Source of the DNA: Anaerolineae bacterium
GTDB lineage: Bacteria; Chloroflexota; Anaerolineae; B4-G1; SLSP01
Reading direction: 5' to 3'
DNA length: 24,572 bases
Assembly: GCA_016927095.1 (NCBI GenBank)
Contig: JAFGNI010000433.1
Span: 1 to 24,572 of the forward strand
In this document: positions 1 to 7,487 of the stretch, one piece after another
Numbering within the stretch: position 1 is the first letter of the stretch
Layout: each line of letters starts with the position of its first letter
Position numbers and translations under genes: made by a program
The notes under the pieces: generated by a model
Database searches by the model: none
Seen by the model: the letters and a program-made list of their open reading frames with translations, nothing else
What the model was told of the DNA's origin: nothing

Positions 1-1446
1 GCGGTGTTGTTCGTACCGTGCGACAAACTGTTTCCCAGCTTCCGCCCCGCTGAAGCCCAGGCGGCGGGCCAGGAGGGTGAGCGCCTCGTTGTCCTGGGGC
101 AGCGTGTGCGTCTGCCGGTAATGCATCATCTGTAGGTGGTGTTCGATCGTACGCAGGAAGATATAGCCATCGGACAGAACACGGGTCTCATAGGCTGAGA
201 GGAAACCTGACATCGACAGGCGAGCCAGAGCATCCAGGGTGTTGTGGCTGCGTAGGTCTCTGTGGTCAGCCCCGTGAACGAGCTGGAGGTATTGGGTCAC
301 AAACTCGACATCGCGGATGGAACCCTCGCCTAGCTTCACCTCCCCCCAATCGAGCCCCCTCTTGCGGAGGTGGCTTTCTGTCAGTTGTCGCATCGTCCGG
401 ACGCTGTCCCGGGCCTTGTGCGAAGCGATGCTGTAGAGGATGGGCGCGGCACCGTCCAGGAATCGCTGCCCGAGCTCCAGATTGCCGGCAATTGGGCGCG
501 CCTTCAGGAGCGCCTGCTTTTCCCATGTCCGGGCGTGGTCGATCAGGTACTTGAGATAGCCATCGGTCGACGTGACCAGCGGTCCGGCCCGCCCCCAAGG
601 GCGCAGGCGCATATCTACGCGGTAGAGGAAGCCCTCCTTGGTCATCTCGGTGAGCCCCGTAATCAGTTGCTCCGCTACATGTCGGTGGTTGCTAGGGGCC
701 TCTGACGACAGGAAGAGCAGATCAATGTCCGAGCTGTAGTTGAGCTCCTGTCCTCCCAGTTTTCCCAGAGCCAGGACGACGAAATCGTCCAGGTCGCTGC
801 TTTCGATGCTCGTCGGCCCTGCGGCGGCGACGGCTAGGCAGGCCTGCACGAGGCTGTCGGCGAGGTTGGAGAGCTGTGCCGTCACTACCGGCAGATCGAA
901 AAGATCGAGCAGATCGCATGTGCCGATCCGCAGCAGTTCCAGTCGCTGAAAGCGACGGAGTGCGTTCAGTTGGCGCTCCGGCCCCTCTGTCAGCGGCTCG
1001 GACGGTTGGTCGGCGGAGAGCTGAGCCGTGGACTTGAGGGGCGCAAGGCGCTGAAACTCGATCAACCGTGCGAAATACGCCGGGCTGCGCAGTAGGATCT
1101 CCGTGAGGAACTGGCTGCCGTCGAACAATCTGACCAGGATCTCCGCCGCACGCAGGTGCGTCGCCAGGAACTGCAGCAGGTCAGCGGGGTCGCTGGCGCC
1201 CGTGAGGAATCGCTCCAGGTTGATCAGCACCCGATCGGGGTTGCCCGTCTCTGACAACATCGTCAGTAGATAGGGCAGGAGGTCGGCAAACACGCGCCCG
1301 TGAGGCGCCATGCCGGCGATCCGGAGCAGCCGCCGGTGCGTGGTCTCCCAGTTTTCGAAGCCCAGCGGAACCAGCCAATGGCGGATATCCTCAGCAGTCA
1401 GTGACGCGTAGAGCAGCTCCTCGGCCCCTCTATAGATATTTGTCAC
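1..1446 (-). CDS. glnE: GlnE, glutamine synthetase adenylyltransferase / deadenylase (partial, 3' end outside window)
   Basis: The 482 visible codons run open to the window edge, so the C-terminal half is missing here. GlnE adds AMP to, and removes it from, a tyrosine of glutamine synthetase in response to PII and glutamine. What I read is the N-terminal (AT-N, deadenylylation) nucleotidyltransferase domain: GKLGGQELNYSSDIDLLF near residues 228-245, then RVDMRLRPWGRAGPLV, WEKQALLKARPIAG and VKLGEGSIRDVEFV, all hallmarks of the family. The frame is closed by a TAG 30 bases upstream. The only nearby in-frame start is GTG at 1446, preceded by AGGAA at a normal distance. The ATG just upstream is out of frame. 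It diverges from glnA, whose product carries the target tyrosine. The family assignment is secure; the exact start is less so. Confidence 0.93.
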   Translation of the reverse strand, partial: MTNIYRGAEELLYASLTAEDIRHWLVPLGFENWETTHRRLLRIAGMAPHGRVFADLLPYLLTMLSETGNPDRVLINLERFLTGASDPADLLQFLATHLRAAEILVRLFDGSQFLTEILLRSPAYFARLIEFQRLAPLKSTAQLSADQPSEPLTEGPERQLNALRRFQRLELLRIGTCDLLDLFDLPVVTAQLSNLADSLVQACLAVAAAGPTSIESSDLDDFVVLALGKLGGQELNYSSDIDLLFLSSEAPSNHRHVAEQLITGLTEMTKEGFLYRVDMRLRPWGRAGPLVTSTDGYLKYLIDHARTWEKQALLKARPIAGNLELGQRFLDGAAPILYSIASHKARDSVRTMRQLTESHLRKRGLDWGEVKLGEGSIRDVEFVTQYLQLVHGADHRDLRSHNTLDALARLSMSGFLSAYETRVLSDGYIFLRTIEHHLQMMHYRQTHTLPQDNEALTLLARRLGFSGAEAGKQFVARYEQHR

Positions 1447-1515
1447 CGCTGCGTTTTCCTGAGCATAGGTCTAGGCATAGGCTGCGCTGGCGCTCCCCCA
1501 CCGTCTGTGGCAGCC

Positions 1516-1543
1516 ATTATAGAAACCGCAGTTGCCTTGTCAA
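1516..1543 (-). promoter_or_regulatory. Consensus sigma-70-type promoter of glnE
   Basis: On the minus strand a perfect TTGACA (1538-1543) and a perfect TATAAT (1516-1521) are separated by 16 bp. Transcription would start near 1509, giving a leader of about 60 nt before the GTG of glnE. Both hexamers match the consensus in all six positions, which is rare by chance in GC-rich DNA. Confidence 0.8.
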
Positions 1544-1571
1544 TGGTCCGAAAAATGGCCCATTCGGGTAC

Positions 1572-1600
1572 TAGACGCTTGGGTACTGGCCAACTATGAT
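1572..1600 (+). promoter_or_regulatory. Candidate glnA promoter
   Basis: TAGACG (1572-1577, 4/6) and TATGAT (1595-1600, 5/6) lie 17 bp apart, upstream of glnA and back to back with the stronger glnE promoter. A direct repeat GGGTACT (1566-1572 and 1581-1587, period 15 bp) overlaps the -35 region and could be an activator or repressor site. The promoter is weak by sequence, which fits a regulated gene. Confidence 0.4.
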
Positions 1601-1678
1601 AGGGGCTGTGGTAGCAGTTGTGCGGGCCTGCGCTGTTCCGCACGACACCCGGCGGCCAACCGTTCAGGAGGAGAGACG

Positions 1679-3088
1679 ATGTTGACAAGTGTTTCGGACG
1701 TCATCAAGATGGGCAAAGACGTTGAGATGGTGGATCTGCGGTTCACGGATCTTCTGGGGATGTGGCATCACTTCACGATGCCCGCTCGCGAGTTGACCGA
1801 AGAGCTATTTGAGGAGGGCATCGGCTTCGATGGCTCCTCAATCCGCGCATTCCAGGAAATCCACGAATCTGACATGATCTTGATCCCCGATGCTGAGACG
1901 GCTTTCCGAGATCAGATCTTCGAGGTGCCAACACTCGTTGTCATCTGCGATATCTATGATCCTGTGACGCGACAGCCCTACACCCGCGATGCCCGTTACG
2001 TCGCCAAGAAGGCGGAAGCCTATCTCAACCAGACCGGCATTGCGGACGTCAGTTATTGGGGACCCGAGGCCGAGTTCTTCCTTTTCGACAGCGCGGTCTA
2101 TGGTGACGGCACCAACGAAGCCTTCTATCGCATCGATAGCTCCGAAGGTTGGTGGAACAGCGGGTTGACCGGTGGGAAAGGTGGCCAGATCTCGCCCAAG
2201 CGAGGATATTTCCCCGTGCCGCCGGCAGATACGAAGCAGGATGTTCGCAGTCGCATCGTGATGGCCCTGGAGGCAGCCGGTGTCCCCGTCGAGGTACATC
2301 ACCACGAGGTCGCGACCGCGGGTCAGTCCGAGATCGATCTGCGCTACACGACCCTGCTGCGGATGGCGGACAGCATTCAGATCTACAAGTACCTGGTTAA
2401 GAACGTCGCCCGCCAGCATGGCCTGACTGCGACCTTCATGCCGAAGCCCCTCTTCGGTGACAACGGCAGTGGCATGCATGTCCACCAGAGTCTGTGGCGG
2501 GGCGAGTCTAATGTCTTTTTCGACGAAGCCGGTTATGCACAATTGTCGGACACGGCCAAGTATTACATCGGTGGTCTGCTCAAGCACGCTCCAGCGCTGC
2601 TGGCGATCGCGGCGCCCACGACGAACTCCTATCGTCGCTTGGTGCCGGGCTTCGAGGCACCCGTCAACCTCGCCTATTCGCAGCGCAACCGGTCGGCTGT
2701 CTGCCGGATCCCCATGTATTCCAAGAGCCCAAAGGCGAAGCGGGTTGAGTTCCGCGCGCCTGATCCCTCTGCCAACCCCTATCTGTGCTTCGCAGCGCTC
2801 CTGATGGCGGGTCTCGACGGTGTGCAGAACCAGATCGATCCCGGTGAGCCGATGGACAAGGATCTCTATGACCTGCCGCCGGAGGAAGCGGCAAAGATCA
2901 AGCAGGTGCCCGGTTCGCTGGCTGCCGTCTTGGCTGCTCTGGAAGCTGACCATGAGTTCCTGCTCAAAGGCGATGTCTTCACACCGGACCTGCTGGAGGC
3001 CTACGTTAGCTACAAGCGGTCGGCTGAGGTTGACCCGGTTCGCATGCGGCCCCATCCGCATGAGTTCACGCTCTACTTTGATATCTAG
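1679..3088 (+). CDS. glnA: Glutamine synthetase type I
   Basis: Makes glutamine from glutamate, ammonia and ATP; the cytosolic entry point of ammonium into metabolism. The 469-residue length is typical of GSI. The ATG at 1679 is chosen because AGGAGGAGAG sits just upstream; the frame stays open further up but lacks family sequence. Visible motifs include GFDGSSIRAF, the ATP/metal region around GPEAEFFLFD, NGSGMHVHQSL, and APTTNSYRRLVPGFEAPVN. The motif LYDLPPEE places a tyrosine at residue 397, the same number as the adenylylated Tyr397 of enterobacterial GS. With glnE diverging from the same control region, covalent on/off control by AMP is very likely. The gene stands alone and is followed by an inverted repeat. 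Confidence 0.97.
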   Translation: MLTSVSDVIKMGKDVEMVDLRFTDLLGMWHHFTMPARELTEELFEEGIGFDGSSIRAFQEIHESDMILIPDAETAFRDQIFEVPTLVVICDIYDPVTRQPYTRDARYVAKKAEAYLNQTGIADVSYWGPEAEFFLFDSAVYGDGTNEAFYRIDSSEGWWNSGLTGGKGGQISPKRGYFPVPPADTKQDVRSRIVMALEAAGVPVEVHHHEVATAGQSEIDLRYTTLLRMADSIQIYKYLVKNVARQHGLTATFMPKPLFGDNGSGMHVHQSLWRGESNVFFDEAGYAQLSDTAKYYIGGLLKHAPALLAIAAPTTNSYRRLVPGFEAPVNLAYSQRNRSAVCRIPMYSKSPKAKRVEFRAPDPSANPYLCFAALLMAGLDGVQNQIDPGEPMDKDLYDLPPEEAAKIKQVPGSLAAVLAALEADHEFLLKGDVFTPDLLEAYVSYKRSAEVDPVRMRPHPHEFTLYFDI

Positions 3089-3110
3089 GCGGTAGCGGTA
3101 ACGCTGGTTC

Positions 3111-3159
3111 GTCAAGAGGGCTGCAAAGGCTGTCCCAATCGTGCTAAGGCCCTCTTGAC
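3111..3159 (+). repeat. Perfect 11-bp inverted repeat downstream of glnA (weak terminator or operator)
   Basis: GTCAAGAGGGC (3111-3121) and its exact complement GCCCTCTTGAC (3149-3159) flank a 27-nt spacer, 22 bp after the glnA stop. No T-run follows, so it is a poor intrinsic terminator. The right arm runs into TTGACA (3155-3160), which has TATTCT 19 bp on (3180-3185), so the repeat could instead be an operator over a promoter. Confidence 0.45.
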
Positions 3160-3218
3160 AGTGCCGGGTCTGGGCAGGCTATTCTATGGCAACGCGGTCT
3201 ACGGTTAGGGGGAGAAGG

Positions 3219-3290
3219 ATGGGGGAGACGTTTTGCATTCAGCCATGGAATAGCCGGCCCAAAAGCATCTCAGGAGTGGTTGAATCGTGA
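3219..3290 (+). CDS. Candidate 23-residue micro-ORF / leader peptide (speculative)
   Basis: A short frame of 23 codons plus TGA starts with ATG at 3219, right behind a purine-rich Shine-Dalgarno-like stretch (AGGGGGAGAAGG). It lies downstream of the possible TTGACA promoter at 3155-3160 and ends inside the kinase promoter region. The peptide contains one Cys and two Trp/Phe-type aromatics but no run of a single amino acid, so a classical attenuator is not evident. It matches no family I know. The main reason to list it is the ribosome-binding site. Confidence 0.18.
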   Translation: MGETFCIQPWNSRPKSISGVVES

Positions 3291-3307
3291 TCCCCACGTG
3301 TTAGAAT
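3280..3307 (+). promoter_or_regulatory. Candidate promoter of the kinase-regulator operon
   Basis: TTGAAT (3280-3285, 4/6) and TAGAAT (3302-3307, 5/6) are 16 bp apart. The start would be near 3314, with AGGTGA at 3317-3322 acting as ribosome-binding site for the ATG at 3333, so the leader is very short. Confidence 0.5.
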
Positions 3308-3332
3308 TGCCGCCATAGGTGATTCTACACGT

Positions 3333-5627
3333 ATGATCGACGCAGAGTTCTCCTTACCGCAGATGCCGACGGTTACGGATGCGGACCTTGTGCAGACCGA
3401 TCCCCGGCTTGTGAATGCGCTCCACAGCCTCAACCGCATCGGTGCTGCGATCAATCGTCTGACGCCCCAGGGCTATGCCAGTGTCGATGTGACACTGCGG
3501 CTCATCGCGGAGAGCGTTATCCAGGTCGTCCCGGGGGCAACTGCCGTCCTCTACACCTACGCTGCCTCCGAACAGGCTTTCGAGCCCGCTTCTCGCGTCT
3601 CCGCGGGCGAGTCCGAAGACATGCCTCATGATCTTCCCCGCCTCACTGGTTTCGGGATGCGGGCCATCCGCCAACAGCGGCGTGTCCTCTCTTATGAGGA
3701 AGCTGATATTGACCTGAGTCCAGCCGCAGCGGAGACCGGGGCTATGGCGCTCGCCTGCTTTCCGCTGATTGTGGCCAGCGATCCTGTTGGTGTCCTGTAT
3801 GTCTACCAGCTGCGAGCCGCACGTTTCGAGCAGTTTGAGCTCCTGCTGCTGGACAGTCTTGTCAATCATGCGGCGATGGCGATCTATCAGGCTCACCGCC
3901 TGTCCCACATCCGGCAGGACCTGCTGCGCTCTGAGGACGCGCTGGACCGCCTGCGACATGCCGGCATGTTGATCTCCTCGCGCCTGGGATTGGACGAGAC
4001 GCTGGAGGCCATCTTGGATATGGCCCTCAGTGTCACCGGCGCCCAGTATGGGATCTTCCGCCTTGTCGATGAGACGGGCACGCAGCTCGTGGTGCGGGCC
4101 GTTGTCGGGGCGGCGGGGCGTCCCCAACTGGGGGCCCTGCCGATGGACAGCTCCAGCGTGATGGGCTGGGTAGCCACGCATCGCCAATCTCTCTGCATTC
4201 ACGATCTGGAGGCGGCCCCCTGGGTGCGGCTGTACCATCCGCTCGATGAGGACCTGAGGATGCGGTCGGAGTTGGCAGTACCGCTGATTGGTTCCAGCGG
4301 GCGGTTGGAGGGGGTGCTCAATCTCGAGAGCCCGATGGTCGGCGCCTTTGGCGACCAGGACCGGCATCTCCTGCACTTCCTGGCGACGCAGGCTGTGATC
4401 GCGATCCAGGAGGCGCGCCTGCTGGATGCGCTGCTTGAGGTGGCGCGTCTGTTGCTGATTGAGCCTTATCCGCGTCTCCTGCAGCATCTCGTCGTCCAGG
4501 CCACCAACCTCCTCAACGCCTCAGCCGGCGCCATCTGGCGTCTGGACGACGACGAGACCCTGACGTTGCAGGCGACCACGGAGGGCCCTCAGCGGGGCGA
4601 CCGCCTGCCCCTACGTGGCAGCCTGACCGGGAGGGCCGTGATCGAGCGTGCTCCGGTGGTGTCCCAGGACGTCCGCCAGGACGAGCGCTTCTATCGCGTC
4701 GACCTCGCCCGGCAACAGGCCTGGGCGCGAGCGCTCGTGGTCCCGATTGTCTCCAGTGAAGACGGGGAGCCGATCGGCGCCCTCAGCGTCTATGGCTTGC
4801 ACGGCGAACCTGGGCACTTTACCGAGTCCGAATGGGATAAGAAGGTACTCACCTGTCTGGCCTACTATGCCGCCCTCGCCTTTCAGAACGCCGATCGGCA
4901 GCGCGCGCTCAGGCTGGCACAGGAGCGCCACGCTGTCGCGGAGACCTTCGCAGCCGTTGGTGATGTGGCTGCCAACGTGCTTCACCACCTCAACAACAAA
5001 GTCGGTACGATTCCTGTCAGGGTGCAGGGCATTGAGGCCAAGTGTGGCCCGCTGCTCGAGGAGAGCGACTATCTGGCATCAAACCTGCGGGAGATCGAGC
5101 GCAGCGCCCGTGAAGCGATGGATGCTGTGCGCGACAGCTTGGTCAATCTGCGTCCGATACATCCATCGCCGGTCACTGTGGTAGGGTGCGTCCGGGCGGC
5201 GCTCGATGAAGCGCAACTTCCGGAGTCGGTTATGGTTACACTCGCTGCTTTGGACGACCTGCCTGCTGTGGTGGCCAGCCAACGCAGCCTGACGTTTGTC
5301 TTCACCAATCTGCTCAACAACGCGGCGACAGCGATGCAGGGACGTGGCCAGATCGTCATTCAGGGCCAGGCCCTCGACGCATGGGTAGAGATCGCGGTAG
5401 TCGATGATGGGCCGGGCATCGCGCGCCATCTCCAGGAGCGCATCTTCGAGTTTGGTCTGCCCACGCGCACGTCGCGGCCCAACGGCAAGCTGGGTTTTGG
5501 CCTATGGTGGGTGAAGACACTGATGATGCGGTTGGGCGGCTCGATCTCGGTCGACAGCGATGGGCATCAAGGTACGCGCTTCGTATTGCGCCTACCCCGG
5601 GTGGAGGCATCCGATGGATCCGCGTGA
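3333..5627 (+). CDS. Soluble multi-GAF sensor histidine kinase
   Basis: 764 residues, no signal peptide or membrane segment, so a cytosolic sensor. Three GAF-like regions are read at about residues 50-185, 225-355 and 385-520; their ligands cannot be told from the sequence. A dimerisation/phosphoacceptor helix follows with AANVLHHLNNKVGTIP (His551, His552), then an HATPase domain: N-box FVFTNLLNNAATAM, G1 box DDGPGI (Asp691-692) and G2 box GFGLWWVK. The H-box is unusual because the Glu/Asp that normally follows the phosphoacceptor histidine is a second His. The ATG has AGGTGA upstream. The stop overlaps the next gene, the response regulator, by 14 nt, so they form a two-component pair. Kinase identity is firm; the signal is unknown. 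Confidence 0.92.
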   Translation: MIDAEFSLPQMPTVTDADLVQTDPRLVNALHSLNRIGAAINRLTPQGYASVDVTLRLIAESVIQVVPGATAVLYTYAASEQAFEPASRVSAGESEDMPHDLPRLTGFGMRAIRQQRRVLSYEEADIDLSPAAAETGAMALACFPLIVASDPVGVLYVYQLRAARFEQFELLLLDSLVNHAAMAIYQAHRLSHIRQDLLRSEDALDRLRHAGMLISSRLGLDETLEAILDMALSVTGAQYGIFRLVDETGTQLVVRAVVGAAGRPQLGALPMDSSSVMGWVATHRQSLCIHDLEAAPWVRLYHPLDEDLRMRSELAVPLIGSSGRLEGVLNLESPMVGAFGDQDRHLLHFLATQAVIAIQEARLLDALLEVARLLLIEPYPRLLQHLVVQATNLLNASAGAIWRLDDDETLTLQATTEGPQRGDRLPLRGSLTGRAVIERAPVVSQDVRQDERFYRVDLARQQAWARALVVPIVSSEDGEPIGALSVYGLHGEPGHFTESEWDKKVLTCLAYYAALAFQNADRQRALRLAQERHAVAETFAAVGDVAANVLHHLNNKVGTIPVRVQGIEAKCGPLLEESDYLASNLREIERSAREAMDAVRDSLVNLRPIHPSPVTVVGCVRAALDEAQLPESVMVTLAALDDLPAVVASQRSLTFVFTNLLNNAATAMQGRGQIVIQGQALDAWVEIAVVDDGPGIARHLQERIFEFGLPTRTSRPNGKLGFGLWWVKTLMMRLGGSISVDSDGHQGTRFVLRLPRVEASDGSA

Positions 5628-6708
5628 GCAGGCCCGTGCACTCATCGTCGATGACGATCCAGCATGGCAGGAGATCGTTGGCGAAATCCTGCGCGATGAC
5701 GGCCTAGCGGTGGATCTTGCCAGCAACCTGGAGGAAGCCACGCTGCTTCTGCGGCAGCGGCCTCACCGCGTTGCCGTGGTCGATCTGGCGCTAGGGCCGG
5801 GGGCCGCGGCCAATCAGGATGGCCTGCAGGTCCTGGCAACGGTGCGGCGTCATGACCCTGGTTGTGTCACGATTCTGTTGACCGGCTACGCAACTGTACC
5901 GCTAGCCGTCGAGGTTCTGACCTCCTATGGCGCGCTCAGTTGCCTGACGAAGGCCAGCTTCGACCGGGCCGAGTTCCAGCGTCTGATCTCCCGGGCGCTT
6001 TCCGTCGCACCAGTCTTGGGCCCCGTAAGTCCGGAGAGAGCCGCCGGGACTAGCGAACGCGTGGGTGTGGTCTCTGAGCCGGGGCGGATCTCGGATTCGG
6101 TCCTGGTGGTCGATGATGACGCCGGGTGGCGCAGTATCCTCTCGGAGTTGTTGACCGATGCTGGCTATCAGGTGCGGCTCTGCAACAGCTACGGTGAGGC
6201 ACTGGGTTGTCTTAGGCGGGAGCACTACGCTGTCGCGGTTGTGGACCTTGCCCTCAGCGAAGTTCCACATCCCCTCGATCGCGAGCGCGTGCCCGCTGGC
6301 TATCGACTGCTGGAACAGGTGCAGGCCGGCGGTGGATCTGCGATTGTGGTCAGCGGCATGGCGAACCCGAATGAGATCCGGCGCGTCTATGGTGACTATG
6401 ATCTCTTCGCCTACCTGGAGAAGCAGGCCTTTGACCGGCGCGCATTTCTGCAGGCGGTGTCCGAGGCTTGCGAGTGTCATGGGGCCGCCCAGGCGCTCGA
6501 TGTGCTTACCCCGCGTGAGCTGGAGGTGCTAGGTATGCTGGTCCAAGGCCTGACAAACAAGCAGCTTGCGGCGTCCTTGTTCATCTCGACGAACACCGTC
6601 AAACGCCACTTGAAGGCCATCTACGGAAAGCTGGAGGTCCATACGCGTGCGGCTGCCGTCGCCAAGGCGGTCTCCTCGGGCCTGATCGTTGAGACAGATC
6701 GTTCATAG
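5614..6708 (+). CDS. Double-receiver response regulator with LuxR-type HTH
   Basis: 364 residues from the ATG at 5614, which has GGAGG six bases upstream and overlaps the kinase stop; the frame is open upstream but that part is kinase DNA. REC1 (about 9-125): acidic pocket Asp13-15, phosphoacceptor Asp57, switch Thr in LLTGY, Lys in CLTKASF. REC2 (about 162-285): Asp167-169, phosphoacceptor Asp211, Ser in VVSGM, Lys in YLEKQAF. Both receivers therefore look functional, and both have a longer than usual loop after the phosphoacceptor strand. The C-terminus (about 298-358) is a NarL/LuxR helix-turn-helix: LTPRELEVLGML, then ISTNTVKRHLKAIYGKL. It is the probable partner of the preceding kinase and a DNA-binding transcription factor. 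Target genes are unknown. Confidence 0.92.
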   Translation: MDPREQARALIVDDDPAWQEIVGEILRDDGLAVDLASNLEEATLLLRQRPHRVAVVDLALGPGAAANQDGLQVLATVRRHDPGCVTILLTGYATVPLAVEVLTSYGALSCLTKASFDRAEFQRLISRALSVAPVLGPVSPERAAGTSERVGVVSEPGRISDSVLVVDDDAGWRSILSELLTDAGYQVRLCNSYGEALGCLRREHYAVAVVDLALSEVPHPLDRERVPAGYRLLEQVQAGGGSAIVVSGMANPNEIRRVYGDYDLFAYLEKQAFDRRAFLQAVSEACECHGAAQALDVLTPRELEVLGMLVQGLTNKQLAASLFISTNTVKRHLKAIYGKLEVHTRAAAVAKAVSSGLIVETDRS

Positions 6709-6736
6709 CCGGATTCGCTCATCCCGGCGCGCTAAC

Positions 6737-6764
6737 TTGCTCCGCGAGCGAAGGAAGGTATACT
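6737..6764 (+). promoter_or_regulatory. Candidate promoter of the FmdB-like gene
   Basis: TTGCTC (6737-6742) and TATACT (6759-6764, 5/6) lie 16 bp apart in the gap after the response regulator. The start would be near 6771, about 100 nt before the proposed GTG start at 6874. Confidence 0.45.
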
Positions 6765-6787
6765 TCGGTCTGCTGGCGATTCGATAG

Positions 6788-6824
6788 AGCTCCTGTTCTG
6801 AAGCGGCGGGAGCTTCTCTTGTTC
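6788..6824 (+). terminator. Weak hairpin after the response regulator
   Basis: Two alternative small stems fit: AGCTCC (6788-6793) with GGAGCT (6809-6814), or GAAGC (6800-6804) with GCTTC (6812-6816), followed by TCTTGTTC. It lies 80 nt beyond the regulator stop but downstream of the candidate FmdB promoter, so it could be a leader structure instead of a terminator. Confidence 0.25.
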
Positions 6825-6873
6825 ATAGTGGATGGTGTCTCTGTCGCAAGTTATCTGTGCCGAAAGCGTGCGC

Positions 6874-7437
6874 GTGCCGATCTACGAGTACTACTGCCAG
6901 GTTTGCTATGGGCGATTCAGTCATCTAGCCCGTGAGTTCGATGCCCCTGCGCCGCCCTGTCCCCGATGTGGTAATCAGGATGTCGAGCGCCTTGTCTCCG
7001 CTGTCAACGTTGTCCACCCACCGGCGGATCACCAGGCGCAGTTGAGAGCTGAAGCTGCCGCCGTGGATGACCGTGATCTGCAAGCCGCAGCGCAGCTTCT
7101 GCAGGCGTCGGGAAGGTTGGAGGACGCCGAGGGGCTCTATGGCAGCCGGGCTTACAAGGAGTTGATCGCGCGGCGTGCAGCTGGCGCTAGCGACAGCGAC
7201 CTAGGTGACCTCGTGGATAATCTTGTGGCAGCAACGCAACAGTCGGACGCGACCGAGACGGCGGCTGCCATGGCACTCTCAAAGCAGGTCGATAACCGTC
7301 TTGGCGCGGATGGACCGGCGGAGGGACACGAGCATGGCAGGGGTCTTCAGACTGCGGACGCCGGGCATTCGGAAGCAGAACACACTACACCAGGCTCTCG
7401 ATCTCGCCGCTCTGCCCCCAACCTTGGTTGGGGTTGA
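6874..7437 (+). CDS. FmdB-family zinc-ribbon protein with extended tail
   Basis: Taking GTG at 6874 gives 187 residues beginning MPIYEYYC, the standard start of FmdB/CxxC regulatory proteins; an in-frame ATG at 6832 would add 14 residues of no family character, and neither has a clear ribosome-binding site. The zinc ribbon is Cys8-x2-Cys11 and Cys29-x2-Cys32 (CPRCG). Residues 55-120 look helical and charged, and the last 50 are low-complexity and hydrophilic, so the protein is well over the usual 70-110 residues. The name comes from a formamidase regulator; for most members, including this one, the job is unknown. A hairpin (CCCCAACC/GGTTGGGG, 7416-7433) lies over the end of the gene. Confidence 0.75.
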   Translation: MPIYEYYCQVCYGRFSHLAREFDAPAPPCPRCGNQDVERLVSAVNVVHPPADHQAQLRAEAAAVDDRDLQAAAQLLQASGRLEDAEGLYGSRAYKELIARRAAGASDSDLGDLVDNLVAATQQSDATETAAAMALSKQVDNRLGADGPAEGHEHGRGLQTADAGHSEAEHTTPGSRSRRSAPNLGWG

Positions 7438-7487
7438 CATGGCGCCGACTACCTTTGGACTGAGACCGGGAATCACGTGGAGGTTTG

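Noticed and set aside
1838..3115. Open frame of 425 codons on the minus strand across glnA
   Set aside because: It lies antisense to a complete glnA, has no family motif and no ribosome-binding site; long antisense frames are common in GC-rich coding DNA.
3354..4487. Open frame of 377 codons antisense to the histidine kinase gene
   Set aside because: Codon-pattern shadow of the kinase, rich in His, Gln and Arg with no domain.
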